From Carya illinoinensis (taxonomy: Eukaryota; Streptophyta; Magnoliopsida; Fagales; Juglandaceae): DNA of 64,000 nt. The translations under genes and the position numbers were made by a program. Below are positions 22,990 to 34,524 of the stretch, piece by piece. Each line of letters starts with the position of its first letter. Position 1 is the stretch's first letter. The stretch lies in assembly GCF_018687715.1 (NCBI RefSeq), contig NC_056764.1, positions 7,343,001 through 7,407,000 on the forward strand, in the 5' to 3' direction. The notes under the pieces were generated by a model. It did not search any database, was not told the DNA's origin, and saw only the letters and a program-made list of their open reading frames with translations.

Positions 22990-25306
22990 TGTGATGAACC
23001 GCTTTTACGTGTATTTTCACTGAAGGGTTGTTTTTAATTTAATTAATATATTAGTTTATTTATTTTGAATTAATGTGTTTTAAATTGGTTTTTAATTTAT
23101 TTGATGTGTTTATTTTATTTAGTCGTTTTACGGTTTTTAAAATCGTTTTCGGCGGATCAGTTTTGGTTTCCGGAGTGAGGACTGGACCTCATTTCTTTTC
23201 CCTCATCTTTTCTTTTCTTTTCTCTTTTTCCTTTTTCTTTTTCCTTTTCCTTCTTTTTCTTTCTTTTTCTTTTTTTTTTCTTCTTCTTTCTTCTTCCTCC
23301 TCTCCCGCGTACGCAGCAGCCCCTTTTTCTCTCCATCCCGTCGCTGCCCCTTTGACCGGCCGGTTCTCCGCCGTCCGGCCACCGTTTGATGCACCGTCAC
23401 CACCATTCTCTTCCCCTTCCACCATAGATCATCCCCACCAATTTTCAGAGCCATCGGACCAGCCGTTTGCTTTCGAGAGCCGCCGGAAGTGGCTGCACCT
23501 GCTCTGTTTTTGCCCCTGTCGCCGGAACTGTTTTCTGCCCAGACCGCCGCCGTCCGGCCACCATTTGGCTCGCCGCCGGACTCGTTCGAACCCCCTCCCT
23601 CCGGCGCACCTTCCCACCAAATATCTCCCCCATCCGGCCGGCCGTTTGGCCGGAAGAGCCATTTCTTTCCCCACGGATTTTACTCCGATCCGCCGCCGTC
23701 TCTCCACCTCCGGCCACCATTTCTTCACCACTTCATCACCGGTCCCTTGCCGTCCTAACCCACCCATTTCCGGCCTCCAACGACCACCGGAGCAGCTCCC
23801 ACGAGCTTGTTTTCCGATTTGCCATTTTCGGCCATTTCCGGCCATTCCGCCGCCACCCACGGCCGTCCGTCACTTCCAATAGCTTCACAACCACCTCTAG
23901 ACCATTCCCTATCAATCCCGTGTCCTAGTTTGTCCCCGTTCAAAAGTGGGTTTTTCAGACCCACGGCCACAGTGAATTTTCACTGTGACGTTGCTGTTTT
24001 TCCGCCGCTTGCAACGCCGCTTGTTTTCTAAAATTGCCGTATAGCGCTGTAAGTATTTTCCAAACCCTATTTTCAGATTTTAATATATATTGCTCATTCA
24101 ATTATTTACTGTTGTTGGTTGTTGATTCCGGACTGAGTCCGAGGAGTTTCGGGGGTCGGATGGATGGAGGACGGAGTTGCCTGTTTATTTGATTTATGAT
24201 TGTTGGTTTATTTTAATATGCATTGATTTGGCATTTCATGGTGCATGCACGTGTGTTTGTGGGATTGTGTGAAAAGCCTGTGTATTGGCGTGACTGGTTT
24301 TACGGGTGCGTGTGTATCACGAGCCCAAGCCGGGATGGGTTATTATCTCGGTGGAGCTCCTCTGGTCACTCGGGAGCGGAATAAACTGAGTGATGTCCCC
24401 TGAGTTATCGAGAGAGATGACGGGAGCGGGACTAGGGGATGCTTGGCTACGAACGTGCCGGGCATGGAACCGGGCATCGCCCTACTCACCGACTCCGTGG
24501 CCCTTCGCTGGCGAGGGCTAGAGGTTGCTTGGCTACGCACGCGCGGGGCGCGGAACTGGGCATCGCTTGTTAGGTGTCACATGCGTGGTGGTACTCTGCG
24601 GTGTGACACTGGAGCCAGGGTGTGCGGATGACTCCTAGGGGAGGTCATGGTGCATACGGTTAAAATTGGATAATGGTTTATGAGGCCAAATGTGACTTTT
24701 GGCGTGGGCCAGATGGACTTCTGGCGAGATATTGGGCCGGATGGACTTCCGGCGAGATATTGGGCCAAATGGACTTTTGGCGGCCAAACGTGACTTTTGG
24801 CGTGTTTTTCGGAATGGATATGTTTTTGGGCCAAGTGGGTTTTTGGCGTGTGTGGAAAACTGGTGTTTTTGGGCTTTGTGCATTGGGCATGTTTCATGCA
24901 TCTTGTTTGAGTTATATGTGTTTTTATCTGGTAGTGTTTGGGGTTTTACTTACCTGCGGAACCATTTGTGGTTCCGTAGCTTTTGGTGCAGGAGTTGAGG
25001 ATGAGGAGGAAGAGGCTGAGCCCGAGGATGCGGCTCCGCCGGGTTGCTGACGTTATCTTTTTATTTGTTTAAAACTGTATTTGTGTTTTGTAATATTTTA
25101 TTTATGTACGTTTTAAACAGCTTGTATTACGTTAAGAAAAATTCTGGTACTTAGTTATGACTTTCTTATCCGCTGCGTGTCTCTCTGTACACAATTGCTG
25201 CCTTGCACACACTCGGCACCCGTCGATGGGATGGTGACCCGGGGTGTCACCATCCGGACGTCTCAATTTCCCCGTGTTCGGGCGTGGGGATTTTGGGGGC
25301 GTCACA
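22990..25306 (+). repeat. 3' LTR of the LARD
   Basis: 2317 bp, nearly identical to 17386-19702. Differences noticed: AACCGC for CCCGC-type start, one G/A near 24372, and TTTCCCC for TTTTTCC near 25268. Confidence 0.93.
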
Positions 25307-25311
25307 TGTCT

Positions 25312-26170
25312 AAAAGTGTATGAGACCTATTGATACAAAAGATAAAGTATTCCGAAAGAGAAAAACACAAAGGAAATAAATTGGTGCTCTTGAAGAGGCC
25401 GTACCCACAAAACAAGCAATAAGATCCATCTAAATTTTCTGTACAAAATTCTCTCATAATAAAACTTCTGAAGAGTATAATTCTCCTGAAGAGTACCTCC
25501 TGAAGAAGGACAGGTATCTGAAAATAACGAAATCTTGATACATTTCATGAATATTGGAGAAATTCTTGATAGAAATAAAATCGTTGTCGATAATGTATTT
25601 TCATATAAGATGCCACTTGATATTATCAAAAATAATGAAAAAAGTGGGCCAAGAACTGTCGAAAAATACCGACATAAAAATATTGACCAAATTTGAAAGA
25701 AACGATTCATGCAGAATTGATATCACCAGTAAAATATGATGCATATGGACTTGTAGTCCAAACACCTAATAGGTGATACTTGTTGAATATCAGTGAGTAT
25801 TTGTATAAAAGAAATGAAAATGTGATATATAAATCACGAGTATGTTTCTCGCAGAAATAATACTTTTGAAGTGAATGAAATTATATTGATGTTTTTATTA
25901 GCTTGATAGTTGCCGAGAGTTTGGGTATGCATGATTAACTGCATATTTATGTGGATCAATAAATATGAAATGCATGAAGCATATAGTCCTGAAATACTTA
26001 TTCTATCAAGTTTAGAAAATCCTTATATGATCTAAAACAATCCACACACACTTGGAACAAGTTATTTTTCATATATTTTCAGTATCTAGATTAGTTTTTA
26101 TTGTAATCTATATAGATGATTTAAATATTATTGAGGCTCTAGAAGAATTCATGAAAACTGCACATATTTA
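25312..26170 (+). pseudogene. Old Copia element, pol hinge and N-terminal RT fragment
   Basis: Plus strand, many stops and shifts. Readable blocks match Copia pol: EILDRNKIVVDN-like hinge residues around 25560-25600, then RT pieces including a VIYIDD-like motif near 26100-26120 and EEFMKTAHI near 26140. The reading stops near 26170, where foreign sequence begins; the next RT residues resume at about 27800. Confidence 0.6.
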
Positions 26171-26365
26171 AAATATAAATTAGAAACACTGTCAGTTTCG
26201 AGGGGGAGATGAATGAAATTATTAGTTCTAAAATATCATCTCTTAAATACAATTAGTATTTCAAATTGATATTACGGTTTTATAAGAAATGTGCATGATT
26301 AAAGGAGAAATAAAATGGAGCACATAGAACATCTACCAAAATATAGAAACACAATATGAATATTT

Positions 26366-26826
26366 GTGAAATATTATTTTATTATTTCGAAACAAAATTA
26401 TAGAAATTTGAGACTCTTCGCCTCATTCTTTAAACGATTTTGTTTTTCAAAAGTTTGCATGACATCCCTGTCTAAAGGAGTAGGCAATCGAAAAGAAGAG
26501 TCAAGCAATGATTTTAAATTCCTATTCTCTTGTATTATTGCTCCTATCTTCATGTTGGACTCTAGAAGAAGTCACTGAAGGATAAAAATTTTCTTGTTGA
26601 GTTTGTCAACCTCACAAATTTTGAATTGTAGTCGTTGAGAAAATGCGACAATGGTTGATGAGTATCGGGTATCAAGACTCACAAGCTCGTAGATAGCATC
26701 ATTATCTGACTTATTAGTCAGATCATTATTGTATTGCATTATAGCACCTTCGGTAGAAGCAGAAACAACTGGTGAATGAGGTGCATAATACCTCATATAT
26801 TAGTCATGAGAAGATTGTTGGGCCAT
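26366..26826 (-). pseudogene. Diverged copy of the accessory coiled-coil gene
   Basis: Homologous to the accessory gene at 31795-32224. ATG at 26826 is followed by an early stop, then DNDAIYELVSLDTRYSST, IVAFSQRLQ and a leucine/lysine-rich helix. A second stop follows at 26572, and homologous residues continue (NRNLKSLLDSSFRLP-like) towards 26400. The same heptad-rich layout and SLLDSSFRLP block identify it. About 104 bp upstream on the minus strand is TCTATAAAAG, as in the other copy. The copy is dead but shows that the cassette has been carried along with its promoter. Confidence 0.6.
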
Positions 26827-27120
26827 TGCAGAGTAAGAATATAGAGAGAGATTGCAGACTAAGAATACAGACTAATTACAGAAAAGTGAAGAAAATGAGA
26901 TGTGAATGAAGATGAGCTGAATATTTCTTTTATAGAGAAAATTATGAAAGCAAGACAAAATTATATATATTGATAGAGGATACGCTAAACATAGATATCC
27001 TACAATTATTTACTAGGCTGTAAAATTAAAAGCAGCTTGCCCCTACTCTATTAGAAGTTAAACTTTTTTAGATATCCACGGTGAGATTAAATGCAGTTTG
27101 TCCTTATTCTCTAAGTATTT

Positions 27121-27400
27121 GGATTTCTTCAAATATCCGTTGCTACTGATCCTGAAGATCACGGGCATATTGTTTTAGCGCCTTATTCTCTTCCTTCAGT
27201 TTCTTGTTCTTACGACTCTTCGCAGAGAGTTTCTAACGCAATTAAGATATTTGATTATTGAGTTGGTTGACTTCATTCACTTTAGCTAATAACTTCCGAG
27301 ACATAGTCGTAACAGAGGCAGAATATTGAGCACTTAGAAATTTTGATTCTGAAACGACATCAGAATAACCCCTTCCAGCAAATGAATCTCTGCTCCTATC
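27121..27400 (-). pseudogene. Second coiled-coil fragment, probably related
   Basis: The minus strand reads KLLAKVNEVNQLNNQIS, then a stop, then KSRKNKKLKEENKALKQYA. The heptad pattern and the preceding YSASVTTMSR resemble the accessory coiled-coil protein (YSSSIVAFSQR there). It lies about 300 bp beyond the promoter-like end of the 26826 copy. It could be a distant paralogue or a different retrotransposon coiled-coil. Confidence 0.35.
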
Positions 27401-27718
27401 ATAAGAGCAACATCCTCACGTGAGTAAAAGGAAAGACAAAGCATCTATATTGCTTCACAGCGTCTCTTGTGAAGCATATCTCTACAAGAGACAAGAGATG
27501 TAGTATCATAGCCCTGTGGCGCTTGACAGCTACAGAAGAGCTGTAAAATCCTGTAGTGCTTGTCTAGTCTAAAAATGTGGCCACCATTTTTGTTAAATAT
27601 GGAGGTTGGCAGCTTAATTTTGATGACTTCTCCACTAACTTTGTTATTTACAAGAACTCCAAAAGAGCACAACTCTAGAAGAGTAGTGAATTTAAAGTTA
27701 AAATGATCTTGAATCAAT

Positions 27719-27945
27719 ATGACGAATTTGTTTATCAAAACATTACCAATTGCATCATTTAAAGAGTTGGTACACAATATTGAAATGCATCAACCAAAGA
27801 CCTTTCACTATAAAGTCTTGAGGAATTTTTATATAGACAAAACTCATCCCCTAAGTACTTCAATGATTGTTCGATTACTTGACGTGCAAAAGGACCCATT
27901 TCATCCTTGTGAAGACGATGAATAAATTTTTAGTCCTGAAGTACC
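27719..27945 (+). pseudogene. Old Copia: RNase H tail copy fused to RT C-terminus
   Basis: NLFIKTLPIASFKELVHNI is the C-terminal end of a Copia RNase H. It is followed directly by RT residues FYIDKTHPLSTSMIVRLLDV, which should precede it by several hundred residues. The order shows that an end fragment of another copy was joined here. The RT then runs into the Athila-like insertion and continues at 37063. Confidence 0.6.
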
Positions 27946-27950
27946 TTATC

Positions 27951-28097
27951 TGACTCACTCAAAAATGAGTAGCACTAATGCTATCCCAAGTGCAGGAGGA
28001 TGTCGTGTAATAATTAGGAATAAATTCCTAGATCGTCTCCTCAGGGAAAAGTTGCTTAAAATTAAACTTGTTGAAAAAATGTGAAAAACCAAAAACT
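27951..28097 (-). repeat. Extra partial LTR end plus primer-site sequence
   Basis: 27951-28081 repeats the outermost 131 bp of the LTR. It is followed by ACCAAAAACT (28088-28097), matching the GCCAAAAACT next to the primer site at 34539-34548. Then the complete LTR begins at 28098. Confidence 0.85.
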
Positions 28098-30589
28098 TGA
28101 CTCACTCAAAAATAAGTAGCACTAATGCTATCCTAAGTGCAGGAGGATGTCGTGTAATAATTAGGAATAAATTCCTAGATCGTCTCCTCAGGGAAAGTTG
28201 CTTAAAATTAAACTTGTTGAAAAAATGTGAAAATCTTCACAAAGAGAAAATAAAATGATGGTATATGCAATGGATGGAAAAGGGTACTAGTCATGGACTA
28301 GATTCATGTCTTTTGAATTTTTTTTGTTTGTTGGATTGGAATGTAAAGGACTTATAAATTAAACTTAGAATTTAATAAAACTAAATTAAGCATTAAACTA
28401 AATTAGAAAGTAATCGACAAAACATGAACGGAAAATTTAAAATACCCAAAACCAAGATTCTAGAATTCATTTTTGTAATTAAATCACGAATTCTTAAAAT
28501 AACACATAACAGTTGTAATCACTATTAAATGAAAACTTAAAGAAGTAAGACAAATAAATAACACGAAATAAGTAAACAGAAACTCAAAAGTATTCTATAA
28601 ACTTTAAACTGAAGTTAAATAAAATAGGGAACGAAAAGTCTAAACAAAAACGTCCTTTCACGATTCAATTGAAATTTGAAACAAAAAGGAACAATTTCTT
28701 ACGTATAAAAACTCTAGAACAATTCCTCTGCTCTCTACGTATGATGTTCAGAAAAATCAAAAATAAAAACAAAAGCTTAAAACCAAACCTCTCTTGCAAT
28801 AAATTAAGGTAACACAATTAATTTAGAACTTCTAAAACAATTCTTTATGAAACAAAATAGCACACTTGATTAAAAACTTCTAAAACAATTTCTTTTATTG
28901 TATGAAACAAACTAATAATGAAACAAACTAGTAATGAAACAAACTAATAATGAAACAAACTAGAAATGAAACAAACTAGTAACTTAATGGAAATTAAGGT
29001 ATTACACTCAATGAAATACAATTCTAGAACAAATATTAATACACTAAAAAAATGCTAAAACAACAAAGCTTTGAAACTTAAAAGGAGAAACAAAATTTCT
29101 TAAAACAAAAAGGAGCTAATTCTTTCAAGTACATAGCAGAAAATTGTGTGTGTTGACAAGTGTTTTTCTAAGATTGAGTTGTCCTCAATTGTCCTCAATT
29201 TTTTCTCTATTTTTTTTTTTTAAGCTTCGGTGTGCACCTCATTTTATAGCCAAACATCTTGGCTACTTCATCTCTCATTCAATTGGTTTTGCATTCATAC
29301 CCAACAACCAAGTCTTCAATCTTGCTTTCACACTTCAATTTGTTTCGGCCACTTGCATTCCTCTTTAATTTTTTTTTTTGTGTCTTGCATTGCATTTCTC
29401 TTCAATTGCCGTGTCTTCCATTGCATTCCCCTTTTCTTATTTTATTCAATTGGTTTATTAATTCAAACCAAACAACTAAGTCCAACATGCCTAACTTCTT
29501 GCCTAACTCTTGCCTAACTCTTGCACGGTTTCTTCAATTTGTTTCTTCAATTTGTTATTTCAATTTCAGCACATGTTCCTTCATTCACCTACTGCTTTGA
29601 CCGGTCCAAATTCCCTCACAATTCATTCCAGCACATGTCTCCATTGATTTACACGGCTCCTTCCTTTGATTGCAAACTCAAGCATGGCTTCTTCCTTTGA
29701 TTGCAAACTCAAGCATCCGACTTCTCTTCAAGAGTCAAGCAAGGCATCTCTCCTTTCTTTTCTTCATCCAGCAATATATATATATATATATATATAAATA
29801 GCTGCCCCAAGTTGCAAACTCATTCTTCCAATCAATTTCAGCCGAAATTCATCACATGTTCTTCACCCTTCAACAAAGCCGGCTTCTCTTCAATTTGTCA
29901 CATGTTTTCTTTTCTTTCTTCCTTCATTTCGATTGTCTAATTCAATGGAAAGGAAGCAGCCTTTTATGACTTTTTTAATGTTTAATTTGGTGGAGAGTAG
30001 CAGCCTTCTTCTTCATATAGTTTCGGTGGACACAAAAACTTCTTGTTGGATTTGATTAAACTTGGTCTCTTGAAGCTCTAAGCCTATATTCATCACCATA
30101 TATGCTTGGATCCATGATATCTTCATTAAATCACCTTTTTGTTGTAGAACAAAGGCCTGGAATAGGCATTGCATGAACAAATGGAAATGAAAAGTAGAGA
30201 ATCAATAGGAGAGAAAGACATAACTAAACATGCAAGATAAACAAAATAAACATATATTTGAAGTATGTGAACTCATAACTCATGCACAAAGAGCAAAAAT
30301 ATGTGTCCAATGAACTGTGATCACGAAAATGAAGACATGTGAAGTCATTCCAATATCGACCTAGTTCAGTTTATTTTGTTTCTCAATTCTAGAGGAACAT
30401 ATCAGAATGCACAGTAATCAATAGTTGGTAGAATTCAAGCAGAAATTCATGCTTTTAATCAATTAAAATCACAACTTTGATTTATTCATTTTAACCATTT
30501 TTCTATTTAAAACCAATAATAATATCATGATGAATTTAAAATACATTGGTTTTAAATAGTAAAAAATGTGCAATATTTCAGCTCAATCA
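28098..30589 (-). repeat. 3' LTR of the Athila-like element
   Basis: About 2492 bp. Contains a minisatellite with unit AATGAAACAAACTA (28905-28985) and an (AT)n tract (about 29775-29797). Open frames within it are pyrimidine-rich and non-coding. Confidence 0.9.
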
Positions 30590-30600
30590 CACCCCCCAAC
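30590..30600 (-). other. Polypurine tract of the Athila-like element
   Basis: Sense strand GTTGGGGGGTG directly before the 3' LTR. Confidence 0.85.
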
Positions 30601-31040
30601 TAGCATTTTGCTAATCCTTGAGCAAAATAGTGAAAATTAATTGAGATGAATATTGTATAAAGCTCGAAATTCAAACAAAAACAATCAAACATAATTCTGA
30701 ATTCTCACAAAAAAAAATTGATTCGTGACTACTCAACACCATGAGTTGTATCCACAAGGAAAGTCTCAGTAATTGTTCACATAGAATTGGGGCAAATGTC
30801 TTAGAACTCAGATATGTGTGTGTGGCTAAACCTCTGTATGTTCCTCACTAATAAACATGATTTATCATAGGATTTTTCAACTTTAAGATTAATCATTATT
30901 GATTCTAACTACCTCAAAGCCTAAGGAACTAACAGTTCTCACGCCATCTCTGTTTAAAGGTTGATCATTCAACCCCCAAAGTTTTGGGTAACTGTTTCTA
31001 GCCCTTTATTTAGGAAAACTTACACGATCTTTTTCTTTTC

Positions 31041-31099
<59 letters not shown>

Positions 31100-31794
31100 T
31101 ATAAGGCTCGGTAGTCCTGTAGTTTACTTCTCCTGTTTTAAATCAATGAACATTAATGAGGAACACTATAAGTGTAAGCATGTGCAAAATGTTCTTTCAA
31201 AACTTGCCCTTCATTCTATATAAATCATACTAATTCTCATTTTTGTAAATATCGCATCCCGGTGTTTCAAGTCACTCCTCAACAAAATATGAGGCATCAT
31301 AAGTCATGTTCTATGCTTAAGCTTGAAAATAGATCTTCACAAAATAATTCCGCTCAACTATTCCACTAAGATACACAAATCTAACAAACATGCCAAAAGT
31401 GTGTGTTAATCGTTTATGTTTCAATGCACTTAACAAATTTTATTTTATTTTATTTTATTTTATTTTTTTAACACATTTTTAACAGAAAACCCTCCCCCCA
31501 ACTAAATGTGACATTGTCCTCAATGTTCAGTAATGAATATTCAATGATGTATGTTATACAGACATGAATTTGAGCAAGATAAACACTGTAGAACATATAT
31601 TGAGACGAAAATGATTAAACAGAGAGGAAAAAATTCACCTGAGATATTCAAGCGTACACAAGGAGTAGATTTCTGTCAAAGTTAAAAATACAAAAAGCAA
31701 AAGAAAGAAAAACAAAACAAACAATGCAAAACAAGCAAGAAAGTAAAAGAATTTTTTATTTTTTTTTTATTTTTTATTTTTTACTTTTACATAA
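30601..31794 (-). other. Non-coding 3' interior of the Athila-like element
   Basis: Between purine tract and accessory gene. Contains a long TTTTC/T run (31029-31096) and a TATTT run (about 31440-31470). No coding seen. Confidence 0.55.
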
Positions 31795-32224
31795 ACTTGA
31801 GGTTTTTAGCCTCATGTTTGAGACGCTCATGCTCTTCATACAACATCAGGTCATCTTTATCCATGGGAACTGGCAAGCGGAATGAAGAATCTAAAAGAGA
31901 TTTTAACTGTTTATTCTTCTGCCAAACGATTCCTTCCCTTATGTGAGACTCTTAAACAATTCGTTGAAGTACAACAATTTGTTCTTTAAGCCTTTCAACC
32001 TCATGGTTTTTGGCTTGTACCCGTTGGGAAAAAGCAACAATGGAGGATGAGTAGCGAGTCACAAGAGTCACCAGGTCGTAGATAGCATCTGAGTCTGACT
32101 TATTAGCCATACTAGTATTCTCTTGTTGCAACATGGCACCAATGGTAGCTGCAGAAAGAACAGGAGGTTGAGATGCAGAATGCCTCATGGATGGATCCAG
32201 AGAAATGCTAGAGGAATGAGCCAT
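31795..32224 (-). pseudogene. Accessory coiled-coil gene in the Athila-like element
   Basis: ATG at 32224 opens a 90-residue frame ending at 31952. It has a serine-rich N-terminus (MAHSSSISLDPSMRHSAS), then SDAIYDLVTLVTRYSSS and a helix with heptads (EVERLKEQIVVLQRIV). Past the stop the same frame continues for about 50 residues with SLLDSSFRLPVPMDKDD and another charged helix, so the original was about 145 residues. There is no transmembrane segment, so it is unlike a typical env-like Athila ORF. It lies downstream of the gag-pro/integrase remnant on the same strand. A diverged copy lies at 26366-26826. Function unknown; a coiled coil suggests oligomerisation. Confidence 0.6.
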
Positions 32225-32345
32225 TGACAAAAGAATAGAAGGCTTAAAACGAGAATGTTGAAAGAATGCAGATGAGTTTATAGAGATGAGAAGAAAACTT
32301 GATGCGGATTGGATGAACTTCAGGACTGATTTTATAGAGATAGCA
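32225..32345 (-). promoter_or_regulatory. Putative internal promoter and leader of the accessory gene
   Basis: The minus strand has TCTCTATAAAATC (opposite about 32330-32342) about 111 bp before the ATG, then a pyrimidine-rich leader. The 26826 copy has TCTCTATAAAAG (opposite about 26928-26940), about 104 bp before its ATG. The retained spacing suggests a real promoter. Confidence 0.5.
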
Positions 32346-32727
32346 CAAAGAACCAGACGAGCTATCATCCAAGTCAAAGAGTAATGTGATTTCGGTGAAA
32401 ATGACATTTCTTAGAAACTCGGAGCCTTCAATCTCGTTTGTCAACAACATCAGGCGATTTTTTTTCAAATCTCCAGCCACTCTTGTCAGGTCACGGATGG
32501 ATCCAATCATTTTTTCAACTATCTACAGTGTCTACTAACGCACCGTTTTCTTCAGTCTACACCCCCCAACTAGTGAGAGACATAGTCCTCAATAAATCGA
32601 ACGAAAGGAAACAAAGTGCACAGAACTAAGCAAGCAAAACAAACAATCAACATGAAATATAAAATCAAAGCAAACGAACAAATAAAAACAAAGCAAGTAA
32701 AGAAAACTGTAAAGAAGGAAAAGCAAA

Positions 32728-34413
32728 TCAAGACACTTCCCTGGGATTTACAATGTACGGCCCACTCCATCGGGATTTGCAAAATTTTTGAAACTGTTTT
32801 CTTTGCTCGGAGAGAAACCGACGTTTATTTTGGGTGGACCATTCAGAAGATATTCGCTCAGTCTCTTGAAATGGTAAAGAAGAATCTGCAAAACAATCAA
32901 AAAATTCAAAGTCATCTTCATTATCAGAGAAATGAGAATTTGAGCAAATAAACTTTGTTGGTGTCAAACTCTCCACAGCATTCAAACCACTTGTGTCATC
33001 AAAATGTGCTGGCATCTTGCAAGCGTTGAAAACGTTCAACTCAAGTGCCATGTTCCCAAAGGTAAGTTTCACAACTCCACTTCTGTAATTGATCAAAGCA
33101 TTTGATGTAGCTAGAAATGGTTTTCCTAGGATGACAGGAGCTTGGTAAATAGTGGAGACTGGTTGCTGCATGTTAAGAACCACAAAATCTACTGGGTAGT
33201 AGAATTTGTCCACCTGGACCAACACGTCCTCTACAATACCCTTCGGTACCTTAACTGATCTGTCAGCCAGCTGTAACATGATGGAGGTCTTTTTCAGCTC
33301 ACCCAATCCCAACTGCTCATATACTGAGAACGGTAGCAAGTTCACACTACTCCCCAAATCAAGTAAAGCTCTCCCAATTCGTGATTCACCAATCATAATG
33401 GAGATGTTGGGAGAGCCGGGATCTCCAAACTTCTGAGGAGTCTCGTTCAATATCAATGCACTAACTTGCTCCGTTAGGAAAGCTTTCTTCTTCACATTCA
33501 GCTTCCGCTTCACCGTGCACAAGTCCTTCAAAAATTTTGCATATGAAGGCACTTGTTGTATGGCATCCAAGAGTGGAATATTGATTTTCACTTGCTTGAA
33601 AATCTCTTGAATCTCCGTGTGATACTTATTCTTTTTGCCAGCTACCAATCTCTGAGGATAGGGTACCACAGGTTGGTATCCCTTACTAGTTTCAGCATCT
33701 GCACTTACAGGCTTTTTCAGTTCTGGTCTCGCTACCTCTGGTTCTTTTTCAGCTTCATCCGTCTCTGCTGCATCTTTAGGCGTAGGAGCAATTACCTCTA
33801 TGTCTATGGTCATCTCAGGTCGGGAAACTTCCTTCCCACTTCTCAAAGTAAGAACAGCTTTTGCTGTCTCAACAACGTCTCCTGAGACATTATGCACTTG
33901 ATGTTGTTGTTGTCTGTATACTTGAGGATTAGGTTGAGGCTGTGCAGGAAATTCCCCTTTCTCTAGGGTGCTCAAGGTTGTGCTCATTTTATTAACAGTG
34001 CCACGCAACTCATTTATGGCCTAAGTATTTTGATTATTTGTGGTGGCCTGGATCTGCATGAATTGCTGAAGTGTATTGGCCATCTGTGTCATACTGTCAT
34101 CTAGAGTCTTCTTGGCAGATGATGAAGGCTGAGGACTTTGTGCAGCTACATGAGGCTGAAATCCAGGAGGAGCTACATAAGGATAGCTCTGAGGATTTTG
34201 ATATGGCGGATACTGGTGCTGAGGAGCACCTTGATTAAATGGCTGCTGCTGAGGTGGTGGGGACCAACCAGGCTGATCATTTCTCCATGAGAAATTTGGG
34301 TGATTTCTCCACCCCGGATTATATGTGTTGGAGAAAGGCTGATTGACCCAGTTAGCTGATTGTATTGGCTCAGACCCACCTTCTTGAAATACTGGCATGA
34401 CATGATACATCAA
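32728..34413 (-). pseudogene. Gag-protease of the Athila-like element fused to integrase tail
   Basis: Two same-strand blocks separated by one stop near 34021. Block one (34413-34021) has the gag signature NTYNPGWRNHPNFSW and a Q/P-rich stretch. Block two (34008-32728) has TLRSGK, YPQRL, the helix KINIPLLDAIQQVPSYAKFL and an aspartic protease with ALLDLGSSVNLLP (DLGSS in place of DTG-type). Further on come LADRSVKVPKGIVEDVLV and VILGKPFLAT. Near its end the frame switches to KSRWSGPYIV, which belongs to the C-terminus of integrase. RT, RNase H and the integrase core are therefore deleted. Gag function in trans is conceivable only if the stop is absent from other copies. Confidence 0.85.
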
Positions 34414-34524
34414 TCTAATATGGTAGAGATGAATGGTTGATGTAAATGAGATGAGTCACCAGAGATAATATGGTAAAGAAAAATAAAATAAAATAACAAG
34501 TTTAAATTTAAGTTAAACAACTTA

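Larger units (their letters stand above)
17386..25306 (+). mobile_element. Young non-coding LTR element (LARD), Gypsy-derived
   Basis: 7921 bp flanked by TGTCT (17381-17385 and 25307-25311). The two LTRs are both 2317 bp, start TGTGATGA and end CGTCACA. I find only four differences between them by eye, so the insertion is very recent. Primer site and purine tract are intact, but the 3.3-kb interior has no gag or pol. The context of the purine tract (CGAGGACGAAATTTG just before it) is that of the pol end in plant Gypsy chromoviruses, which suggests the origin. It needs enzymes from another element. Confidence 0.93.
26171..27718. other. Foreign block inserted in the old Copia RT
   Basis: Separates RT residues at about 26170 from their continuation at about 27800. 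It holds the two minus-strand coiled-coil fragments. I could not find LTRs or a target duplication, so it is probably a truncated nested element. Confidence 0.45.

Noticed and set aside
27445..27777. 110-codon minus-strand frame
   Set aside because: It is antisense to the Copia RNase H tail at 27719 and shows no family features.
28905..28985. Regular repeats AATGAAACAAACTA that might suggest a CRISPR-like array
   Set aside because: Units are short, directly adjacent without unique spacers, and lie in a plant LTR; it is a minisatellite.
29144..29940. Hydrophobic, phenylalanine/serine-rich frames in the Athila-like LTR, repeated at 35695-36408
   Set aside because: Pyrimidine-rich LTR sequence; frames differ between LTRs by poly-T length and resemble no protein.
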